Translations under genes and position numbers: made by a program | The notes under the pieces: model-generated | Database searches by the model: none | What the model was told of the DNA's origin: nothing | The model's input: only the letters and a program-made list of their open reading frames with translations | Assembly (NCBI GenBank): GCA_026874595.1 | Contig: CM049311.1 | Span: 46,069,676-46,133,675, forward strand | DNA from: Sipunculus nudus | Lineage: Eukaryota; Annelida; Sipuncula; Golfingiida; Sipunculidae | DNA length: 64,000 nucleotides | Direction: 5' to 3' | Part shown: positions 21,481-34,315 of the stretch, one piece after another | How the letters are laid out: every line of letters starts with the position of its first letter | How positions within the stretch are numbered: the stretch's first letter is position 1

Positions 21481-22450
21481 ATGCGGAATGGCTAAATAAT
21501 TAGTATATCTTGCCCACTACGAAGCTATCATTTGCCCGATTCTTGCTTTCCTTATTGTATCCACCAAAACAAAATTTTCCGGATACTATGTTTTTGACCG
21601 GGTTCCGCCGCCACCGTTTTCGTTTCCGGAGAACTCCTCTGAGACTACTTGACCGATTTTTCCGAAACTTACACCAATTATCGGGTCACAAATGAACTGG
21701 TGCCTAACCATTCGGCGTTGACCTCTGACCTTTCCTCTCTCCAGTGCGTCCATATGTGCGTCTGTTTTGAAACATTAACCCACATATCTTCGGACTCGTT
21801 TGACCAATCAGGAAATTTTTTTAGACAAATGTAGCCCTTGGATAGCTTTATAATATACACAAAAACGTTGACACCACCTGCAGCCATTTTTGCCCAGCGT
21901 TCATCTGTTTGTCTTCCTTGGGTTAAAATCACTCATATCTCAGCAGTGGTTTTACTTATTCACCTGAAATTTGGCATGCGTATACATCCTGCATATCTTT
22001 CTATATTTTATGACAGGTTACGCCACCTACATTCACGTTCATGCTGCAAATATTCATGTTAATATCTCCGGACTAGTTTAACGTACCTACCTGAAGTGAT
22101 GCATTTGTTTGGATATCACATAGCTCTTGATCATACAAGAAACTGGTGACGCCACCTGCAACCATTTTTGCACGGAGTCCATCTGTTTGTCTGCTGTGGG
22201 ATAAAATCACTCATATCTCGGCAGTGGTTTGACTTTTCCACCTGAAATTTTGCATGTGTATACATCTTGGATAGTTTCCTGTTCAAATAACAGGTAGCGC
22301 CACCTACAATCATGTTTACGTGGCAGACATCCAAGCTAATATGTAACACATCTAACTCTATTTCCCCTTGCCACTCAATCCATGCCTCACTTCACCCGTC
22401 CTACTCTGAATTTGGCGGATACACTTAGTCGCTTGTCGACTACCAATATT
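21480..22450 (+). repeat. Dispersed repeat R4 with internal ~270-bp units
   Basis: Two internal units share order. 'gccatttttgcccagcgttcatctgtttgtcttcc', 'aaaatcactcatatctcagcagtgg', 'cacctgaaatttggcatgcgtatacatc' and 'aggttacgccacctac' (21,885-22,040) match 'accatttttgcacggagtccatctgtttgtctgc' through 'aggtagcgccacctac' (22,160-22,300). It ends near 22,445 ('cgcttgtcgactacc'). A partial copy in inverted orientation lies at 14,195-14,335. Confidence 0.8.
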
Positions 22451-22885
22451 CTAGTTGATCATGGATAGTTTCATCAGCCTCTACAGACTAGTCGCACCAA
22501 CTGTATTTGTATAATCTTTTAGCATTTTTCCTCTATTTTGAGACCGTCAGGTGGCAGCAAACGTATAAGTCTCTCAGTTTTTGTTTCATCTAGTATTTAT
22601 TGATTATGACCTTTTTTAGCCGTTTCTGAAGATTGGTGCTGCCAGCTGTATTTTTCTTCTATTTTCAAAACTTTTTTTAGACTGAAAAATTTCATCAATA
22701 TGGTATCTGTGGTTTCATCTAGTGTCTTGATCATGAGTAGTTTTATCAGTTCCTGAAGACTGGTGGCATCATCTGTATTTTTTTCTATTTCTGGTGCATT
22801 TTCCCTCTAATTGTAAGCCTGCCAAATTACATCAGTTTTATCAGTTACTCAAATGAGGTTTCATCTAGTGTCCTGAAAGCTGGTG
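22451..22885 (+). repeat. 'tttcatcag ... gcc(a/g)cctgtattttt' repeat module, three tandem units
   Basis: Three units of about 130 bp start near 22,460, 22,605 and 22,735. Each contains 'atcagt(t/c)(t)cctgaagac(t)ggtg', 'tgtatttttyt', 'ctattt' and 'gtttcatctagtg'. The same module occurs singly at 8,670-8,980, 12,830-12,930 and 48,350-48,440, so it is a cassette shared by different repeat families. Confidence 0.75.
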
Positions 22886-22889
22886 TGTT

Positions 22890-23570
22890 TATTATGTCTC
22901 CCCTACCCCTTCCAGACAGTCCCGTCGTCGACGCCAGTCCTCGAATGTAGGATATCTTGTGATCGCAAAAACTATATAAGCGCTGCATCAAACCAACCAT
23001 ATTACAGTTCGCCTTTAGGATTTATTGTGAATAACTTGAGAAGCATTGTATATTTTTCCAGCAAAATCAACACACAAAGTGTTTCCAACAAGATCTTGAA
23101 GGATTACGAGAACTGGTTACCTTGACCTTGATTTTCAAGTTCAACTCTGCCTAAAATTCAAGTCACCTCTGCCTATATCTAGGACTATTGTGACCTCCAT
23201 GATTTCAGAAGTACAAATTTGACACGCCAGTTGTTACGACTGATTTGGAAAACTAATGACCTTGACCTTTATTTCAAGGTCAAATCTTGGGAAATCTAGA
23301 TTAAGTGTGACGGCTATAACTTTTGAAACACTTAAGCATTTCTCCTAAAAATTGACACTCAAGTTAGTTTTTAATATTGCTCTTTGACAAGGTAAAAAAA
23401 ACTAATAACCTTGACCTTGTTGTTCAAGGTAAAATCAGCCAAAATGCCATTTTTTAACCTGATAACTTTTAAAGTTTTGCATTTTCCCCCCTCAAATTTG
23501 AAAGACAAAATATTTCAACAAACATCTCAGGGACACTGGTGATCTTGGCGTTGTCCTTTTCTCTTGTACA
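22890..23570 (+). repeat. Dispersed repeat R3, copy 2
   Basis: It opens 'ttattatgtctcccctacccc...cccgtcgtcgacgcc'. Four internal units of about 120-150 bp each contain 'ggttaccttgaccttgattttcaagtt', 'taatgaccttgacctttatttcaaggtcaaatc', 'aataaccttgaccttgttgttcaaggtaaaatcagcc' or a decayed version. The phrase 'tgacctt...aaggtca' is an inverted repeat in each unit. Confidence 0.75.
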
Positions 23571-23574
23571 ACCT

Positions 23575-23910
23575 GTACACGGACCGTAAATAATTGGATT
23601 TACTCGCACATATGCCTGACCCATATTTTAAGAGAGATCCCTGTCATTCGTGGTTCAGATGGTCCGGCGTTTCAAACCCATTCTTCAGAAATTTTATTCT
23701 TCAGATTACAATCTGTTTAGGCCAGTAATGATTGGTTTCAGTCTTCACATGTATGTGACCCATCACTTAAGGAAGAACCCTGTCGACTTTGGTATCAGAA
23801 GATCAGATGTCAAGATAACATCTGAAGTTAATCTCAATTTGATTTTCAGTAAAAAAAACTTGTTATGAATGTCCTGTTTTCAGGTGAGCGTCATGACCCT
23901 TTCGTAACTT
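23575..23910 (+). repeat. Repeat fragment with conserved 'gagcgtcatgaccc' 3' end
   Basis: Two related ~130-bp units (23,610 and 23,750) share 'tgacccat...aagagagatccctgtc' and 'tgacccatcacttaaggaagaaccctgtc'. The element ends 'tcaggtgagcgtcatgaccctttcgtaacttgt', a diverged form of the terminus seen at 7,990, 8,400 and 13,597. Confidence 0.65.
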
Positions 23911-25690
23911 GTCTATATTCAGTTATAAAATATAAGTATATGAAAGAAACAGCGTTTAAGCATGTACATTCTGTTATGAATAAGAACCTTTTCCTTAAAA
24001 TCCTAATTTTACCGTAGGGAATAGAAACGGTAACATAAAAGCATAAAATACAATTATTTGCCTGATTTTGAATTCAAATTCTGTTTAAATTATTTTTTTT
24101 CTCATCTCAGACTATTATGACTGTCATATGTTGCAGGTAATTATTCGTTTATACAAATTAAGGAATTTTAGGTATCATAACAACTGCTGAAGTCATCCAA
24201 CTGGGCATATCAAGTTTCATGGAATCCATTTAATATATCATTACAAAAGTTACTTCTTCGTGGAATTCTTGTAAAATTTCTCTAAATGGTAACCTCAGTA
24301 GGACTCATTTTGATACGAAATAAGAACTAAGAAATTAAGAAATAAGTGCTAGTTACGGCCCTGAGACAAGACGCCATACAAAAAGTGATGGCTGTAGCTA
24401 AATAGGATACTTAAAGTCAGCTTAGTGAACTTTTTGTTCTGATATTTCGAACATTGCTAATTGTTTACCCTTAGCCTTCCCAAGTGAAAAAAAAGCAATA
24501 TTTGTTATGATTATATTAATTGTTAAAGAGTTATGAACTATTCTGTAAGAGAGAGCATGTTCATTAAAATATAAAAGAAGCTTATGTGGCATGTTGGTAA
24601 AGCTTATTTATTAAGTCTTTAGACTCTTAGGGCTCATAGTGTCAATAAAGATACTTCACAGAAAAGCACGCTTGCTGGTGAGATAATTTCTGTTTCAATC
24701 TCTTCCAAGTGAAACTTAATTATCCTGGACAAAAGTAGTTACACCAATTTTAAAACTCACGCAGCATATTAGCGTAAGTTTATATGCCCCGACTTAAAAT
24801 AGTGCTATCAAATTTATTTTAGTCAGAAGGAAAACTGAAATACGTTTGTAATGGTAAAGTTTGTGTACATTAGTAATGCCATTGGTTAGTCGCCTTATAC
24901 AATGTGTCTTGCTACACACAATGCTTTGTATAGCACGATTCTTCTTGTTACACCACCAACTAGGACTTGCACAGATCCAACAATTACAATCAGACCACTG
25001 AGAGCATGGTATTATATGGTTCATCAAACTCGAAGTTTTAAATCCGCAAAACCCTGTACATGTTGGTCTGATTCTTGGCCCAGTGCCTCCCCTGGTGGTG
25101 AGACCCCGAAAAACAAAGCAGCGGTTAAAACGAAGGAGATCTGGAACGACTGCAGTTTATGACGGCTGCGTTATGAGTGTATATGTCAAACTGTGTAGGC
25201 CAAACTGCAAAGTAAATTTTACAGTTACTGGATCCCAAATATCAAAATCCTTTCACAGCCTGAGAAATAATTTACAAACTTCGAAATATTCATACTTTAG
25301 ATAATTTAAAAAATATTGTTTTATTAAAAGTGCACTCGTTAAAGATACATGGCCTTCAGAGCAGAGTTTTGTACGTGCCTGGCCTGTAGAATTTTATACA
25401 GGCCTAGCATAGAGAAAAAAATTATTCAGACATGGTCTACATGTTTCCTCTGGTCTTGTCAGAAACAAACTGGTATGTGCAGTCTAGTGCATTAGGTGTA
25501 CATTCTTTATTTTTTATCAGTTAACAGTACGCCAAATGCATGTTCGTTTATTGCTTACCATTTGTTCGTTTGTTTCTCACAAATTCTTATATCAGTGATC
25601 TAACATCCATTCATCTCAAACCTATTTTTATATAAGTAGAAAAGTGTACGTAAGGCAAAATGCATCAAATACCTATGAATACTTAACTGA
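23911..25690. other. Stretch without supported gene
   Basis: AT-rich. A patch at 24,900-25,170 is more balanced in composition and open in two plus frames (for example PPLVVRPRKTKQRLKRRRSG), but the frames are short and lack splice or start support. I make no gene call. Confidence 0.4.
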
Positions 25691-25799
25691 TTAATCATAT
25701 CGTTGACGCGGATGTTAGTAGGCTGTATACGTCTTGTATATGTTTGTTATCGATCTCGGCATTGTGACATGGCGTACAGCCCAGAATAATAAAAAAAAA

Positions 25800-26240
25800 C
25801 TTAAACAAGAGCTCTGACCTAATTAAATATGCGTGAATTTTGATGAGAAGGTGAGAAACTCTTTGGGGAATATGTATAATGAGTTTCGTGAAAATGCATA
25901 GGATTTTTGGTAAGTCACCAAGGTACTTCCAAACAGCGGTGACATCTGACCTCATTAAATATGCATAGATTTCGCTGGAAATCGACCTGAGGCGTATTAT
26001 TTAATTGATTAACATTTCTCATGAGTTTTATCAAAATCCTTCATTTTCTTCATGAGTTATCGCGATAACACCCCAAAATAGCGTAGTGACCCGTGGTCTT
26101 GTTAAATATGCCCATAATCGAACTCTGTTGGTTAGTAGTTATGGTGAGTTTCGTGAAATCCATCAAAGCCCTGGTAGGTTATCTTGGTGAAAAGGACGGA
26201 CGGTGGGTATACCATAATACTCCCGTCATATGACGGGCGT
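25800..26240 (+). repeat. Dispersed repeat R5 ending 'tatgacgggcgtataaaa'
   Basis: Three related units carry 'gacct(a/c)attaaatatgc', 'gagtttcgtgaaa' and 'gtgacccgtggtcttgttaaatatgccc'. The end has 'aaaggacggacggtgggtataccataatactcccgtcatatgacgggcgtat'. Within it, 'cccgtcatatgacggg' is a perfect 16-bp palindrome, likely a terminal hairpin. I recognise this general pattern as a common bivalve repeat, from memory only. Confidence 0.65.
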
Positions 26241-28157
26241 ATAAAAATAGATCAACTAATATAGAAGCACCTAAAGCCAAATGCTGTATGATCTCTTATG
26301 ATATAAACCATTCACTAAAATATTGAACATAATTTATTTCTGAAAAGCTGTTAAATGTAAACAGACAGACAGGAATATGCGATAGCTCAAATACTCAAAA
26401 AATGGTAGACCTGAACAAACCACTGCCGTTATGGCACGGAGAATACGAACATAATAATTTGTGATTTGTCTTTTTAACGATACATGAACATGTTCATGCT
26501 AACGAATGCATGTCCGTCAGATCAGATAAACCCACGGTATATTTACAACCACAGATTAAGTCAGACATGGTTACCTGGCCTGGTTACTTGGTCTGGCTCT
26601 TGTAGACGTTTTCGTTCCACCCGTCTTCACGGGTAATCTGTGATATCGTTTATTCAACAGGTAAAGTGTTAACCCCTCTGCCACTACAACACCAACTGTT
26701 CACATCTCCCTCTCTGATATACTAAGTAACCCCTGCTAAGCTGCTGTCTTCGTTAGCTATAATACGTGTGCAGTCCGGTATATCACGAGCAGGATCTTGG
26801 GCCGTGCCATAAACATCGATCGGTGAATTCGCACGCCGCCTCCCTTCGCCTATCTGTTCAATAACCAGTTAACTTGATAATGGTGCTAAGCAAAATATCA
26901 GTGAAACTCTTGTGGCTAGGAAAGCTTTGACTTTTTATGTAGCTGTGGGGGCACAAGAGGATAATGTATATATCCGGAGACCGTGGCTGTTCGGGGAGAC
27001 CGATGACAGCGTCACCGGAAACCACTCCATGATCAGTTTGGACAGACGCCCGTAAAGAGCAGATATATAAATATAGTTGAAGAGAGAAACACCAGTTCAG
27101 AACAAATATAACTGTTACATTAATAACATGTAGGGCACTCCTTAAATGAAAAACCCACTGACTGGTAAAACATAATAATAATATAATTTGGCTCAAACAT
27201 AGTGCATGGACATAAAGGCACATTAATTTGTAGTACACAATCTAGACAGGCCGTGCATATTGTGTCTATATTAATGTGACGTCTGGAACTCGACGCTGGC
27301 GTTTTGATATCATTATCATATGCATTATCACAAATATCACCTATAACGGCTCTACCTGCATGTGTAATGTCGAATAATATACCCATTGTATATTCCATGC
27401 AAACTGTTAAAATTGTATGCATTATATAAAGGTGTAAATAGATAACAACTGATGTGTATACATGCGCCTGTATACACCGGTGTGTACGTATGTACAGTGA
27501 TCGGTATCGCAAAATTAATTGAACGACGTACACCACGGCATAACATGCGCACAGCCGAACTTGACATGCGTCACAGTGAAAGAAATTAACGTAAAACATT
27601 CACAGTACAATCAGCGGCTCGGCTCATGGACGTGCCTTTGTTTTATGACTGTATGTGTTTTTATAACCTACCTTTACCCAGCTTATTGCATCTTGTACAA
27701 GCTTACGGAGAGATTAGGAGATCAACCCCAGCTGTAAGCATAAAGGTTTATCTGTCTTGTGCAGTGGACATTGGTCATAACTCGGTGACTTGTACTAACC
27801 TAATCATTAATGTGCGATGATTATAATAACCCCATATGTATGGGTTATCATTGTAAGTCCTTCCTGTTCTGGGAGCACGTTGAAGGTACCGCACATTTCT
27901 CAAAGAACTTTACATTATACAGGGAAGAGTGCACTTGACTGCCATCTCGTGGTATCAGCATCACAGTAACCACTCCTGACCCCTCTTGAGGTATTGCCGG
28001 AGAACAGATTGTCCACTGTTAACTCTCCTCTCGTCAGGCCGCTCAGCTCTCCAGTTTTATTGGAACGTTATGGAATAAGTGCATATTGTGTCGCAATAAT
28101 AATGTTCCTCAATTAGTTTACTGGTGATAAATACAGGTCTTATTAATTGATGTTAAT
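26241..28157. other. Stretch without supported gene
   Basis: Mostly unique AT-rich sequence. The 159-residue minus frame 27,120-27,599 is cysteine/tyrosine/isoleucine-rich, typical of random AT-rich translation, and is not called. GC-richer patches lie at 26,570-26,840 and 27,850-28,080. No repeat match elsewhere in the window. Confidence 0.4.
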
Positions 28158-28411
28158 CCCCCCCCCCCCCCCAGACGTCCGAGAAATTCCTGTTGTTCAC
28201 CTGTGCTCAGTTTATTTAAAGTTGCACGACACCTTGTTTGATAAAGATTTAAAATGTAAACCAATAATAAAGAAGGACTTAAAATCTGTCTGTATTCTGG
28301 GTAGATCACGCTAGCTCTGTCCAATAAACTTTTAACTCCGGACGTGTTCAACACTGTCAGTGAGCCTCCCTTATTGCAGTATTCATTTGATGACGTAGCA
28401 CAAATATTCAA
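28118..28411 (-). other. Weak coding-like open frame next to a poly-C tract
   Basis: A 97-codon minus frame. Its middle reads like real protein (GVKSLLDRASVIYPEYRQIL, then TLNKLSTGEQQEFLGRL), before the frame enters the poly-C tract as polyglycine. I recognise no family and see no clear splice sites. It may be a fragment of a gene or element whose end was captured beside the homopolymer. Random occurrence is possible. Confidence 0.2.
28158..28172. repeat. Poly-C tract
   Basis: An uninterrupted run of about 15 C. It would be G-rich on the minus strand and prone to slippage and sequencing error. Confidence 0.9.
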
Positions 28412-30190
28412 AGCAGTTCTGTAGGGCTTTCTCTGTTTTAAGAATCGAAGCGTTTATTGTTGATGGTGGCCATGTCTCACGTGGTTTACCTTTTAAAATG
28501 TTCTGGTTGTTACATATGTCAAGGTTCAAACCCTAATCAGCCCTAAAGTACCTTGCCTCCAGGTTCTATCATATATAAGTTCAGTTACAGCATATGCTGT
28601 ATATGTGCTCCAAGACCTATGGATTATGTGCTGAAAGTCTGCTCCCCACTTACCATGTATAATCCTGTGTTGCGCAGCAGCTTTTGACTAATGATTCTGC
28701 ACAAAATGAGCCGTTTTAATTATTTAAAATAGTGGTCCGATGGAGCAGGCATATTTACAAATCAGAAACAGCTTTTCAGGAGTTCTTCATCTCAACCTGA
28801 GCAGTATGCTCCTTGAGCAGACATGTGTGCTCTCCTGAAGCAGTGCTCTCATCGAACAGGTATGTTTTCTCATCTGGAGCATTACTCTTCTGGAGCAGAA
28901 CTGTGTGCTCTCCTGGAGCAGTGCTCTCGGGTTATGCATGTTTCTGCGGATCAGGTGTATAAAAACACGCCAGTTGTAGTCAAATGCCCTGTGTAACAGC
29001 CACAGCCACTTGGTACAATGTTTTAACCGGGTGCGCTGGGCAATACAAACACCAATGGACCCCTCTCCTCAGCACAATGTCACTGGAATGACTGGATTTC
29101 CTTTCTATTGAGCTATCTCTGAGATATAAACATACCATTATCCGCCCAAGAATGCCTGAAACTGTAAAGATAACGTTCAATCGCTCAGTCCTTAATTAGC
29201 AATCAAGGGAAAATGTCTAATGAGTGTCCTTTTGTCAGCTAAAATTATAAAGGATTTCAGCCCTGATTGTCAGTGATTATCAGCCATTATTTCTACTAGA
29301 CCTAAAATAGTAAAATAAGTTGGTGAAAAAGAAGGTGTCGGGATGGGTACAGGGCTAAGTAATTGCCGTGGTTGATTTCAGCAAACCTTCAGCGTATGCT
29401 CTAAAGCTGCTGTCCGAACGTGTAAAGAATTGTATTTAATTGCTTAGAAGGTTGTCTATCTCAAAACAGCAGTGAAGCAGTATATGCTCCAAATCTGCTC
29501 TCTTAATATTATAAGTCGCTATTGGCACTGTATTAAAGCAGCAGTGTTTGAGCATCTGTTTGAAAACTGCTCTCTGATCCATTCTGGTGCATCTTGAAGC
29601 AGTAGAGAAACAGCAGAAGTTGCTGCGTCTGCCTTATCAGTTTTTTAGGAGAGCAGATTTTAAGTACACCTGCTGGACATATACTGAGATTCAGTATTAG
29701 AGAATTTGCTAATAAAACTGTTGATTCTCGCAGCAGAGATGGAGCATAATGGACCAGCAGATACTTGATGAATCAACCTGCTCGTCGAAAGAAGATTAAG
29801 GAGGAGAGTTAGACAAGGGACTAACCATCCCATTATGTAAAATCCCTGCGGAAAAAAGTGGCCTGACCCACCACAAAGTGCAATAAAATTTATTTTTTGA
29901 CCATTCATCTCGGAAATATCCCCGGATAAACATACTAAAAGTCTCACAAAATTTGGGGAACGGTCCTTAATTTGCATAAATCCAAAATGGCAACCAGCCC
30001 CTATTTTTTAACCAAATTGACTACTTTTTAGTCCCTGACTTTTTTAGACTACAATTTGTCTATCGGCTACAAATACTTTTTTAAAAGTCGTCGGATGTAC
30101 TGGCAGTCTTGAAAAAAATATGCATACCACCTGAAGATGGATTGGTGAATTTCGATAAGATTAGCACTAAAGGTATATATTATAGATGAA
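28412..30190. other. Gene-less stretch with 'gagcagt/ctgctctc' micro-repeats
   Basis: From 28,760 to 28,930 and again from 29,400 to 29,680 the motif 'tctcctg(g/a)agcagtgctctc' and relatives ('gagcagaactgtgtgctctcctgg', 'gaagcagtatatgctcc', 'aactgctctctgatcc') recurs irregularly. It looks like a very decayed tandem repeat with a period of roughly 50-60 bp. At 29,820-30,130 there is a patch with 'ccaaaatggcaaccagcccc'. No exon found. Confidence 0.45.
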
Positions 30191-30199
30191 TGTACTGAA

Positions 30200-31085
30200 T
30201 ACACAAGAAATTACTTAGGTAGATGTAATCTAGAGAAAAGCGTTAATGCTGACGTTATCTGCATGGGAAAATGTGTATAAAACTGTTTAAAGTACAACAA
30301 TTGATACGAGATCTGTTAATTAATATTGTGCTGAAAAGATGAAAAAATATTTACTCGTAGATGTAGATATTGTTTTCTATATAACGAAACTATGGAACAC
30401 ATTTTTTTTGGTGAATGTAAAGTTTGTACGAATGTACGTTTTCATTATATCTACAAAATATATTTTATCTATATATCTACACATTACAATAAATTAGGAA
30501 CAAAGAAGTGGACATGCCAAGCTGTACAAAATTGGACATACAGGGATTCCAGATGGTGGGCCGCGGAGTAGTCGCACGAGTCGTATTGTATTGCTGTATA
30601 AATACACGGTCTTCTCTTACAGAAACAAGGCAGATGTATGCCACTTGGACGCATTTATTGTAATATTAAATCAATATAAGAGCATTGAAAGGTCTATATC
30701 AAAGAAAGGTAATAAATACACGTACCATATAAAGAAATGGGAACCCATTCTGATGAACCCAATATGGAGTAAATTATAGAAAGAAATGAAAGAAATACTA
30801 CGTGTATTGCATAAATACTATGTGTATCGCATATTTATCTATGTATGTGTGTGCATGTATGCATATATGAATATATGTAGGTATGTGTATATATGCGTAT
30901 ATGTATATACTAGTATGTGCATGTGACATTGGTAGTTGTACCAGTACAGATATTGGATTCCGTATGGTGTATTAATTTATTTTTTTTATAGTTTAACGTT
31001 TGCTCTTTATATAATGTAAACTAGTCTTGCTTTGTACTGTACATGTGTATTATTCGTACATTCGTTTAATAAAAAAATACTAAAA
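30200..31085 (+). mobile_element. Decayed 3' end of a non-LTR retrotransposon (LINE)
   Basis: Around 30,352-30,420 the plus strand encodes RRCRYCFLYNETMEHIFFGE followed by C. This is the CX2C...ETxEHIFxxC zinc-knuckle motif found near the C-terminus of many LINE ORF2 proteins. Reading continues with a tryptophan-rich piece and shifts frame to an open stretch at 30,591-30,779 (HLDAFIVILNQYKSIERSIS, then WEPILMNPIW), ending in TAG. A 3' UTR with a TG/TA-rich region follows, ending 'aataaaaaaatac' near 31,075. The reverse transcriptase domain is absent, so the copy is strongly 5'-truncated, with frameshifts. It is non-functional. Confidence 0.65.
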
Positions 31086-31149
31086 CTCCACCAGCCCAAG
31101 ATAATATCCAATGCAGATTTACACAGACATAGACCGTACCGGTAAGTGA

Positions 31150-31410
31150 AACAGTTAAAGCAAGAAGGTGGAACTGCAGTCTGGTTAGATCATGTTTAAA
31201 TGAACGAAAAGACAAACCACACATGTATGGCACTTACATGGACACAAGAGGGAAAATGGAAACGGGGGAGACCAAAGACAACATTGAGACGAACAACTGA
31301 AAAGGAAAGACATGATCTGAGGTGAGCAATTGGACAGAGACAGCCATAGCAGCTCAAGACAGACATTCATGAATGGCGGAAGATGTGGTTTGGCCTTATG
31401 CGCCAAACTT
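31150..31410 (+). pseudogene. RTE-type LINE reverse transcriptase C-terminal remnant
   Basis: Frame from about 31,219: MALTWTQEGKWKRGRPKTTL then RRTTEKERHDL. It carries the signature 'W.q.GKrkRGRPKtTwRR' seen at the C-terminus of RTE-clade reverse transcriptases. After two in-frame stops it continues QLKTDIHEWRKMW, matching the family's 'aqdR..Wr' ending. Just upstream, in another frame, RRWN... recalls the 'RRWRWIGHVLRM' motif. So this is a short, broken 3' fragment with at least two stops and a frameshift. No 5' part is nearby. Confidence 0.75.
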
Positions 31411-33665
31411 TGTGCGAAAAGGATAATTTCACAAAATCGGAACTTCTTACTGTGATTATACGAACCAATCTATTGACCTCCGATGAGAGACAAAACTCGT
31501 TAAACTTAATTATCTCCGGCACAGTTATACAGCCGTAGCGTGAACCAACTGTAAACTCCAGCAGTAGCTGACAAGAAATTAACACCGCCATGGCGTGACT
31601 ATACAAAACCGTAGCCGTAGCTGTAAACCATGCCGCTGTAGCTGAAATATAAACTAAACAACAGCCGTAGCTATAAAGACCTCTACCAACTGTACAGCTG
31701 ACCATTATCTAAAATTCTTAAATATCTCCTTCACAAGCTAGTCACGGAACCATATGTCAAGGTCTAAACTCTGGGCAGCTCAAAAGTAGCTAGGTTATTT
31801 CATATGATGCACATTACTTCCAAACAAAAAGTGATGGCAATGAATAGGTTTATGAATTAATTAAATATGGCGATATACGACCATGGATATGACTGGCTTG
31901 GTGGCAATATACTAGTAACATGGAGGATAAGGCATAAGATGAAGGGTTCCAGAATGAGTCACAATACTTGATATATCTGCAATGAACAAATTAAAACAAT
32001 TGTTAGACAATTTAGTCTCCAATCGGCTGTTAACACCTCTATACAATTGATACTATGGTATGACCGTCAAATATGCTACTGACAGCATGGAAAGGCCAGT
32101 TTTGTTTCGTGTACTTCAAATGTAGATTATGAGACGAAGTTTGTATACTGACATAATGCGTGTTTTTATATGCATTGTTATTTCAGTATATGGTTATATA
32201 TGACTCCGCTGCCTGAATAACTAAAAATTCAGCGTCCTGATCAAACCTGTGGGCTGAATCCTCTGTATTTGATATTTGTAATTTCTCTGTTAAACTGTTC
32301 TCCTACGAAGACAGTCTGCTTAATACTAGAGAAAACAAATAAATTGAACCCACCTTTCGCTTGTCATGTTATTTGCCTTGTTGAATACTTGGCATTTGAA
32401 TAGTTAAATATGACATACTCTTAATAGCGACCACTCTATAACGCTTCAGTAACAATATATGTACACAGTATGCATTAAGTATCATTCATATTGAAAGTGC
32501 GACCGTGCGTTGTGCACGCTCTTTCTTTCAGTATGACAGCCGAATTGTATTTTTGCTGGCCGTCGCTTATCAGCTGTACACGGGCGTCCGATTAAGACGT
32601 GTGTTTACCGGGATTACAGGGACGGCTACTGTACGACATGGGGTTCACCACAGAGAAAGTTACTGATTTGTCGATACACGTTTAAACTGGCACAATTTCT
32701 TACACTTGTTTAACTGCATAAAGAAGTAAAACGATGCTAGCGTAAACTCCAAGACATTGTGAAATGTTTTTATTATTTGCTGATTCTAATTTGAATCATG
32801 CAGGTCTGCTTTCTCTCTGGTCTCTTTTGATTAAATAAAACCACACTGCGTGATTCAGCCACGGTGTGCCTAGTGCGAGACAGACGTGTACCTACCAACA
32901 CTAACAATTCATCAAACGTCTTCTTGACGTATATCTATCCCAAACCCACATAGAACATCAATTTATATATAAAGCAGGGATCGTAATGCTTTGAAATTTT
33001 CACCTTTCCAACGGAAAGGTATTAATACAGGTTTTCCTTTCCGCAGAAAATTGCTTTTCCGCTAAAGATACATTCTTCCATCATATCAAACATTGTCACA
33101 GTTTGCTCAGTGTACATCTAATTCTTCCATCTTACATGCCATTCTACATGCACACTTGCATGCAAAAAGAACTGAATTTTTTTCAATAGAAATATTGTTA
33201 AATCAGAAACACAATTGTGCAATGGGAAAACAGTAGAATATAAGAATTGAGGGCCTAAATGCCCGGAAAGTATAAGAAATTATCTGAACATTTTATTGGA
33301 AAATATAGGAAATACAGGGAGTCGGTGGAACACCACATGTAAAATATTTCGTTTTTGTGTCATGGTTTTACTACTTGTCAGCTACTAATGTGGAAAACAT
33401 CTAGGTGTTCACTTTTCCAACGGATTGGTACGACATGAAAAAATCCTTTCAGTGCCCGTTTTTGCCTGTCTGAGACAGAAAAGCGTTATAACGACCTCTG
33501 TATAGCGCTTTATATGTACATGTATATTCCTTTTACAGCCTTTGCAGAGTTTTGCAGACAAATGTAAAATGTATGTATTTGCCCTAGAAAACAAGGACTC
33601 TGTGCCTAAAGATTTTCTCAGGCCGTGGATAATTAAGGATTTTGATCATAAAATAAATGCCAGAG
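31411..33665. other. Stretch without supported gene
   Basis: At 31,570-31,690 'ccgtagctgtaaacc', 'gccgctgtagctg' and 'cagccgtagctataaag' form a small irregular repeat with period near 26 bp. A GC-richer patch at 32,490-32,660 has no long frame. At 33,000-33,070 'ccttttccaacggaaagg...cctttccg' forms short inverted repeats. No exon call. Confidence 0.4.
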
Positions 33666-33666
33666 G

Positions 33667-33790
33667 CGTATTCGTAGACAGTGAAAATGTTATCGTAGAC
33701 AGTAAAATGTAATCGTAGAGAGTGAAGACGTATCCTTAGACAGTGAAGACGAATTCGTAGACAGTGAAGACGTATTCGTAGACAGTGAAG
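33667..33790. repeat. 21-bp minisatellite
   Basis: About six copies of 'gtagacagtgaagacgtattc' (21 bp), the left units more diverged ('gtagacagtaaaatgtaatc'). The period is a multiple of three, so the minus strand is open with peptide repeats (LHCLRIR); this is not a gene. Confidence 0.9.
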
Positions 33791-33834
33791 GGTTGTGTAA
33801 TAGGTCATCATGCTCTTAATTCCTTGTATAGTCG

Positions 33835-34264
33835 GTTCATGCTTTATACAAACGATTTTGTGAAAATAAATGTTTTACAAAGCTTTTTTTAATTCACCTG
33901 GAAGGATTTATCATGCACACAGAATACAACTGAGCCGATGAAGGGATATTTACTTATGGTTCTTGCAATGTTCCACCATTCAATGAGAAATACTATGAAA
34001 TACTTTTTTCAATTTTTTTCATAAAGCCCATCATCAACACTGATCCCTTCACCAGAAAAAGCACAAGACAAGCAATGGTCTATATCATTCTGCAGAATTT
34101 ATCCTCAGTGTTTTATACGAAAACTGAGACTGTTTAATATGGCCTTCTTTGAATTTGTACACTAAACCAGGGGTTCTACAAAGGTCCTTAACGCAGTTCA
34201 TTGTGAAGGCCCTTGAAGTATTTCTCTGAGAACCTTTAATGAGGTTCTGGATGAATGGATTGTG

Positions 34265-34315
<51 letters not shown>

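Noticed and set aside
27120-27599. 159-residue minus-strand open frame
   Set aside because: Cys/Tyr/Ile/His-rich composition typical of AT-rich random sequence. No motif, start context, splice or promoter support.
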